This document shows, piece by piece, positions 29,935 through 33,933 of a stretch of DNA of 33,933 nucleotides (position 1 is the stretch's first letter; every line of letters starts with the position of its first letter). The notes under the pieces are model-generated. The model saw only the letters and a program-made list of their open reading frames with translations, was not told the origin of the DNA and made no database searches. The position numbers and the translations under genes were made by a program. Source of the stretch: Gemmatimonas phototrophica (GTDB taxonomy: Bacteria; Latescibacterota; UBA2968; UBA8231); the NCBI GenBank assembly GCA_945861755.1, contig CAMAVQ010000027.1, positions 1 through 33,933 of the forward strand, written 5' to 3'.

Positions 29935-29953
29935 TGACAAGGCCGTGCTGCAT

Positions 29954-32900
29954 TCACCCTGAGCGCAGGTTGCCGAGTATAGAGAGGATGGCCTCCATAT
30001 CGTGTCGCTGCCGCAGGCCGCGCAGGTGGGCTGCCAGCTTCCTGGGTACTTCTCCTAGCGGCTCCACTTCCCTCAGATATTCCTCCATCTCGGTCACGCT
30101 GTAGAGTTCCGCCGCGCGCCGCAAGCGCAAGAGCAGATCTGCCGGCAGCAGCACCTCGCCCCAATCCGCGCCGGCGGTCCCCACTGCGAGTGCGGCGTAC
30201 TCGTACTCTACCCCCAACAACCGCGCCAAAGCGGCGCAGATCTCCGCAAAGCGGAAGGGCTTGGGGATGAAGGCGTCGAACCCAGCGGCCAGGTACTTCT
30301 GCCGCTCGTGCTCCAGCACCGAAGCCGAGATGGCCACCACCTTCAGGTTTTTCCACGGCTCCCACTGCCGTATCTGCCGCAGCGCTTCCAGCCCATCCAC
30401 CACCGGCATGCGAATATCCAGGAAGACGATATCTGGCAGGCGAACTCTTATTCGCTCCAGGGCTTGCTGCCCGTCCTCAGCGAGTGCCACCTCCACCCCG
30501 ATATCCTCCAGCATCGAGCGCAGGATGTCGCGGTTCTCGACCACATCGTCGGCCACCAGTGCCCGCACCCGAAAACCAGCAGCCAGACGCTGGACATGGC
30601 CAAAGGGTTCGATGGCTTCGGCACGCACCGCGCTCTGGGCTGGCGGCAGGGGCACGGTGAAAAAGAACCGCGACCCCTCGCCTACCTTCGACTCCACCTG
30701 TAACTGCCCCCCCAGCAACTCCACCTGCCTCCGGGCAATAGCCAGGCCCAGGCCCGTGCCTCCCGCCTGTACCCCGGCCTGCCCTTGCTGGAAGGGCTGG
30801 AATAGGGTCTGGATCTCCGCCGGGGCGATCCCCATGCCGGTGTCGAGCACCTCAAAGCAGTAGCCCTCCTCAGGCTGAGCGGTGACTTTCAGCACTACCT
30901 CCCCTTCCTGGGTGAACTTCACCGCGTTGCTCAGGAGGTTCATCAGCACCTGGTTGAGCTTGGCCTCGTCCCCATACACCGGCAGTGAAGAGAAATCGAC
31001 CCCCTCCAATCTCCACTGCAAGCCCTTTTCCTGGCAACGCATCTCGAACATCACCCCCAGGGTCTCCATCAGACTCTTCAAATCGAAGTCAATGGGACGG
31101 GCCTCCATGCGGCCAGCCTCGATCTTGGACAGGTCCAGCACCTCGTTGATCAGCTTGAGCAGGTGGTCGCCGCTCTGCTGGATGGTCGCCACCGCCCGAT
31201 GCACCGCAGCGGGCAAATCTACTCGCCGCTGCAGCAGTTGGGCATAACCGAGGATGGCGTTCATCGGAGTGCGGATCTCGTGGGACATATTGGCCAAAAA
31301 GAGGGACTTGGCCCGGTTGGCCGACTCCGCCTGCTGCCGAGCCGCGTCAGCCACCTTCCTGGATTCTTCCAGTTCTCCGGTCTGCTGCTGCAGGACCTGG
31401 TTGAGGCCAAACAATTCCTTGTTAGCCGATGACATGGCGGTATTGGCCTGCCGGAGTCGGCGGTCCCGCCGCACCACCCGCCCGGTCTGCCAGAGGAAGA
31501 GCAGGATGCCCACGAGGGTCACACTGATCCAAGCAATCCGCTCATAGGGAAGATGAATGGTCACCTTCACCGTGGCCGGCACCTCCGAGTAGTTCAGGTC
31601 GCGGTCTACTGCCTTCACCTCAAAGGCATAGTCCCCTATGGGCAGGTCCGCGTACTCCACCCTGCCCTCATTCACCTGATGCCACTGATCGTCATGGCCC
31701 AGCAGGCGATACACATACACCATCCGCTCGGGCCGGGTCCGCAGACTCGCTCCTAAGAAAACAAAGGAGAGGTAGTCCTGGGTGGAGGGCAGTTCGATCT
31801 GGGCGGCCGGGCCATAGCTGCGATCGGCGAGCACCTCGACCAGGCGCACTGCCGGGGGAAACTTCCCGGGCCGGTACCGGGTGGCCCCACCTTCGGAGGC
31901 AATCCAGATATCGCCGTTGCGGACCTGACTGAGGTGCTGCATCAGTTCGCTGGGCAGACCGTCGGGCTTTTGCAGGTGCTGGAACACGGTCCCGTCGTAC
32001 CGGCTTATCCCCCCACCCCAGGTGCCAAACCACAGGTGTCCCCGCCGGTCTTCCATGATGGAGATCACGTTATTGACATTATCTGCCAAACCTACTTGGG
32101 TGGAAAAATTGGCCAATCTCTTCCCCTCGTGCCGGAAAACGCTCCCTCCCGCGTTGCCAAACCACAAATTGCTGTCCCGGTCCTGCAAACTCGACCGCAC
32201 CCAATGGTCCACCTGCCCAGCGGGCGTGGGGAAGGTAGTCCAGGTCTTCCCGTCGTACCGACTCACCCCACCACCTCCGGTCCCAAACCACAGATTCCCT
32301 TCCCGGTCCGGCAAAATCGAAGTGGTAATATTGTTCCCCAGACCATCCTCGACCGTAAAGGTCTTGAAGCGCTGTCCATCGTATCGGCTCACCCCACCGA
32401 GTGTCCCAAACCACAGATTTCCTTGCCGGTCTTCTGCCATCGACAGGACCGTGGCGCCTGCCAGGCCGTCTTTGGGGGCAAAGGTAGTCCACGTCTTCCC
32501 GTCAAACCGGCTCACCCCACCACTCATAGTCCCGAACCATACCTGGCCCTGAAGGTCCACCAGCCCAGCCCAGACATAGTTGTCTGCCAGACCCTCCTTG
32601 GTGGTGAAGGTAGTCCATGCCTTCCCGTCGTACCGGCTCACCCCGTGGGTAGTCCCAAACCACAGGTTCCCCTGGAGATCCTCCAGACAAACCTTCACCA
32701 AATTGTGTACCAACCCCTCTCTGGTCGTAAAAGTGGTGAGATGCGGCGCCGTGTACCGGCTCAATCCGCCGCCGTATGCCGCAAACCACAGGTCTCCTTC
32801 CCGGTCGGTCAGCGCCGAGATGATCTGATCGCTCGCCAGGCCGTCTGCGGTCGTAAAAGTGGTCCATATCTTCCCGTCATATCGACTCAAGCCACCGCCG

Positions 32901-33933
32901 TGGGTGCCGACCCACAAGTTCCCTTCCCCATCCACGGTCATCGATACCGCAGAATTGTCTCCCAGGCCATCTGCAGTGGTGAAGGTGGTCCATTGCTGCC
33001 CGTCGTACCGACTCACCCCCCCTCCCGCTTCTGTTGTCCCGAACCACAGTTGCCCCTGCTGGTCCTGCGCAATGGCCCATATATCGCTCCCGGCCAGACC
33101 ATCAGCGGTGGTGAAGGTGGTCCAGGCTTTCCCGTCGTAGCGACTCACCCCGCCCCTGGTTCCGAACCACATCTTGCCTTCCTGGTCTGCGGCAATGGCG
33201 TTCACATAGTTGGCTACCAGGCCCTCCGCGGTGGTGAAGGTGGTGAATTGCCTGCCCTCATACCGACTGGCCCCAGCGGCGGTCCCAAACCAGAGGTTGC
33301 CTTCCCGGTCTGCGGTAATAGCCTGGATGTCATTCCCTGCCAGACCATCCGCAGTGGTGAAGGTGGCAAATGATTGACCATCATACCGACTTACCCCCTT
33401 TCGAGTACCAAACCACAGACGCCCTTCTCGGTCTTCGCCAAGGGCGATTACCTCATCATCGGCCAGGCCATCCTCTTTGGTGAAATAGAGGAACTCAGCC
33501 CCGTCATACCTACAGACGCCCTTTCCCGTGGTCCCGAACCACAGATTCCCTTTCCGGTCCTGCAGCATCGCACCGCCACGGGGGTAGACGCTGGCAAGGA
33601 GACCATCCGCGGCCCCCAGGGTCTGCCAGGCGCCCTGCTGGGTACCACTGCCGGCTTTGATCCTCTTGCCCTTGCCTGCCGGCAAGGGCAATCCTGCCGG
33701 CGCACTCATCACCAGCGGCACCTCTACGGCACTTCCTCCCTTCACCTCTACCCGTGCCTTTTCCTCCGTGCCGTTTCCCCGACCGACGGCAACCTCGTAT
33801 GCCCCGGCGGGCAGTTCCATCACACATAGACCTTTGCGGTCGGTGCTGGCCTGCCATTGCTTCGCTGCCTGTCCCAGGGGCTGGATCTGGACTCTCACAT
33901 ACCCTGCCTCCTCGCCGGTGCCTTGCCAGTGTA
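29954..33933 (-). CDS. Hybrid two-component sensor (HTCS-like), two seven-blade propellers, HisKA, HATPase, receiver; 5' partial
   Basis: The frame is open to the window edge. A GTG at 33898 (GGAGG 9 nt before it) would give 1314 residues but no signal peptide, so the true start is probably further upstream; numbers use that GTG. In order: a short beta domain (1-60), 14 Reg_prop repeats (about 92-685, NLWFGT..GVSRYDG..WTTFT), Y_Y_Y domain (about 690-780), one TM segment (788-803), coiled coil, HisKA with H873 (NMSHEIRTPMN), HATPase (NLLSNAVKF, DTGMGIAP, GGTGLGLAI), receiver with D1161 (VFLDIRMPV) and a helical tail. Fourteen repeats fit two seven-blade propellers, as in Bacteroides hybrid sensors that detect glycans. 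There is no AraC output domain, so a partner is needed. A terminator lies downstream. Confidence 0.93.
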   Translation of the reverse strand, partial: HWQGTGEEAGYVRVQIQPLGQAAKQWQASTDRKGLCVMELPAGAYEVAVGRGNGTEEKARVEVKGGSAVEVPLVMSAPAGLPLPAGKGKRIKAGSGTQQGAWQTLGAADGLLASVYPRGGAMLQDRKGNLWFGTTGKGVCRYDGAEFLYFTKEDGLADDEVIALGEDREGRLWFGTRKGVSRYDGQSFATFTTADGLAGNDIQAITADREGNLWFGTAAGASRYEGRQFTTFTTAEGLVANYVNAIAADQEGKMWFGTRGGVSRYDGKAWTTFTTADGLAGSDIWAIAQDQQGQLWFGTTEAGGGVSRYDGQQWTTFTTADGLGDNSAVSMTVDGEGNLWVGTHGGGLSRYDGKIWTTFTTADGLASDQIISALTDREGDLWFAAYGGGLSRYTAPHLTTFTTREGLVHNLVKVCLEDLQGNLWFGTTHGVSRYDGKAWTTFTTKEGLADNYVWAGLVDLQGQVWFGTMSGGVSRFDGKTWTTFAPKDGLAGATVLSMAEDRQGNLWFGTLGGVSRYDGQRFKTFTVEDGLGNNITTSILPDREGNLWFGTGGGGVSRYDGKTWTTFPTPAGQVDHWVRSSLQDRDSNLWFGNAGGSVFRHEGKRLANFSTQVGLADNVNNVISIMEDRRGHLWFGTWGGGISRYDGTVFQHLQKPDGLPSELMQHLSQVRNGDIWIASEGGATRYRPGKFPPAVRLVEVLADRSYGPAAQIELPSTQDYLSFVFLGASLRTRPERMVYVYRLLGHDDQWHQVNEGRVEYADLPIGDYAFEVKAVDRDLNYSEVPATVKVTIHLPYERIAWISVTLVGILLFLWQTGRVVRRDRRLRQANTAMSSANKELFGLNQVLQQQTGELEESRKVADAARQQAESANRAKSLFLANMSHEIRTPMNAILGYAQLLQRRVDLPAAVHRAVATIQQSGDHLLKLINEVLDLSKIEAGRMEARPIDFDLKSLMETLGVMFEMRCQEKGLQWRLEGVDFSSLPVYGDEAKLNQVLMNLLSNAVKFTQEGEVVLKVTAQPEEGYCFEVLDTGMGIAPAEIQTLFQPFQQGQAGVQAGGTGLGLAIARRQVELLGGQLQVESKVGEGSRFFFTVPLPPAQSAVRAEAIEPFGHVQRLAAGFRVRALVADDVVENRDILRSMLEDIGVEVALAEDGQQALERIRVRLPDIVFLDIRMPVVDGLEALRQIRQWEPWKNLKVVAISASVLEHERQKYLAAGFDAFIPKPFRFAEICAALARLLGVEYEYAALAVGTAGADWGEVLLPADLLLRLRRAAELYSVTEMEEYLREVEPLGEVPRKLAAHLRGLRQRHDMEAILSILGNLRSG
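31850..33625 (-). repeat. Fourteen coding repeats (Reg_prop blades), about 123-134 bp period
   Basis: Each unit encodes one blade of about 41-45 residues. Several units stay close at DNA level: CCGTCGTACCG followed by RCTCACCCC recurs (plus-strand reading) near 32253, 32625 and 33001, with near copies at 32378, 32503 and 33135. This is a protein-coding tandem array, not CRISPR. Confidence 0.9.

Larger units (their letters stand above)
29590..29953 (-). other. 364-bp non-coding gap between hybrid sensor and M6 protease genes
   Basis: Contains, in minus-strand order, a 9-bp periodic GTG/GATG-rich tract (29863-29934), the terminator at 29739-29709, a weak promoter and the palindrome at 29617-29632. 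An open plus frame at 29738-29962 (TTG start, CxxCxxCxxCxxC peptide) is explained by the 9-bp periodicity and is not called. Confidence 0.7.

Noticed and set aside
29738-29962. Small plus-strand frame with CxxCxxCxxCxxC
   Set aside because: TTG start with no Shine-Dalgarno, begins inside a terminator stem, and the cysteine spacing follows directly from the 9-bp DNA periodicity.
31850-33625. Regularly spaced repeats as a possible CRISPR array
   Set aside because: The period is over 120 bp, repeats are degenerate and the array is an intact coding frame for propeller blades.

Overview
The window is GC-rich, densely coded bacterial chromosome with no phage, IS or CRISPR signature. Several traits suggest an uncultured heterotroph, most likely in or near the FCB group, with Latescibacterota-type lineages as my best guess. 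They are a secreted M6 peptidase with a C-terminal FlgD-like/type-IX-style sorting domain (NYPNPFNPET), a DUF2723/TMEM260-type membrane protein, a hybrid sensor with a 14-blade propeller, two phytanoyl-CoA-dioxygenase-like (PhyH) enzymes beside catabolic oxidoreductase and hydrolase genes, and a tandem-fused double-length UvrA. The taxonomic call is inference, because no rRNA or other marker gene is present.

Layout. 1-297 (+): the end of, or a small, unrecognised gene. 307-2050 (-): a ferritin-like diiron protein downstream of an RRM RNA-binding protein, with an intrinsic terminator squeezed between them. 2227-8432 (+): an apparent operon of MBL-fold hydrolase, soluble histidine kinase-receiver hybrid, PhyH dioxygenase, (alpha/alpha)6-barrel protein (ATGA-coupled to PhyH) and a short multi-TM protein. 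8463-8674 (-): tRNA-Val(GAC) with its terminator and probable promoter; the gene encodes C instead of the near-universal U at position 33. 8700-9752 (+): a Gfo/Idh/MocA oxidoreductase. 9788-10948 (-): a D,D-carboxypeptidase with a good sigma70-like promoter. 11070-15030 (+): a tight operon of M81 (MlrC-like) metallopeptidase, amidohydrolase, a small Rieske protein with an enlarged inter-ligand loop, and a second PhyH. This looks like a self-contained catabolic or tailoring module.

15027-29580 is entirely minus strand. Read in transcription order it holds the M6 metalloprotease, double UvrA, a CBM9-like protein, the DUF2723 membrane protein with TPRs, a GT2 glycosyltransferase, a UPF0104/LPG-synthase-TM flippase-like protein, a DUF1343/NamZ exo-muramidase and YqgE/AlgH. 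GT2, flippase and NamZ are linked by ATGA overlaps and form an envelope glycan unit. 29590-29953 is a 364-bp gap carrying a terminator, a perfect 16-bp palindrome and a 9-bp periodic tract. 29954 to the window edge (-) is a large hybrid two-component sensor with 14 Reg_prop blades, Y_Y_Y, one TM segment, HisKA, HATPase and receiver; its N terminus probably lies outside the window.

The most striking items are the C33 tRNA-Val, the four-ATPase UvrA fusion, the terminator abutting the ferritin-like gene's Shine-Dalgarno, and the two PhyH-centred operons whose substrates are unknown. I did not find a clearly new defence or mobile system. Most long antisense open frames are GC-driven shadows and are omitted.
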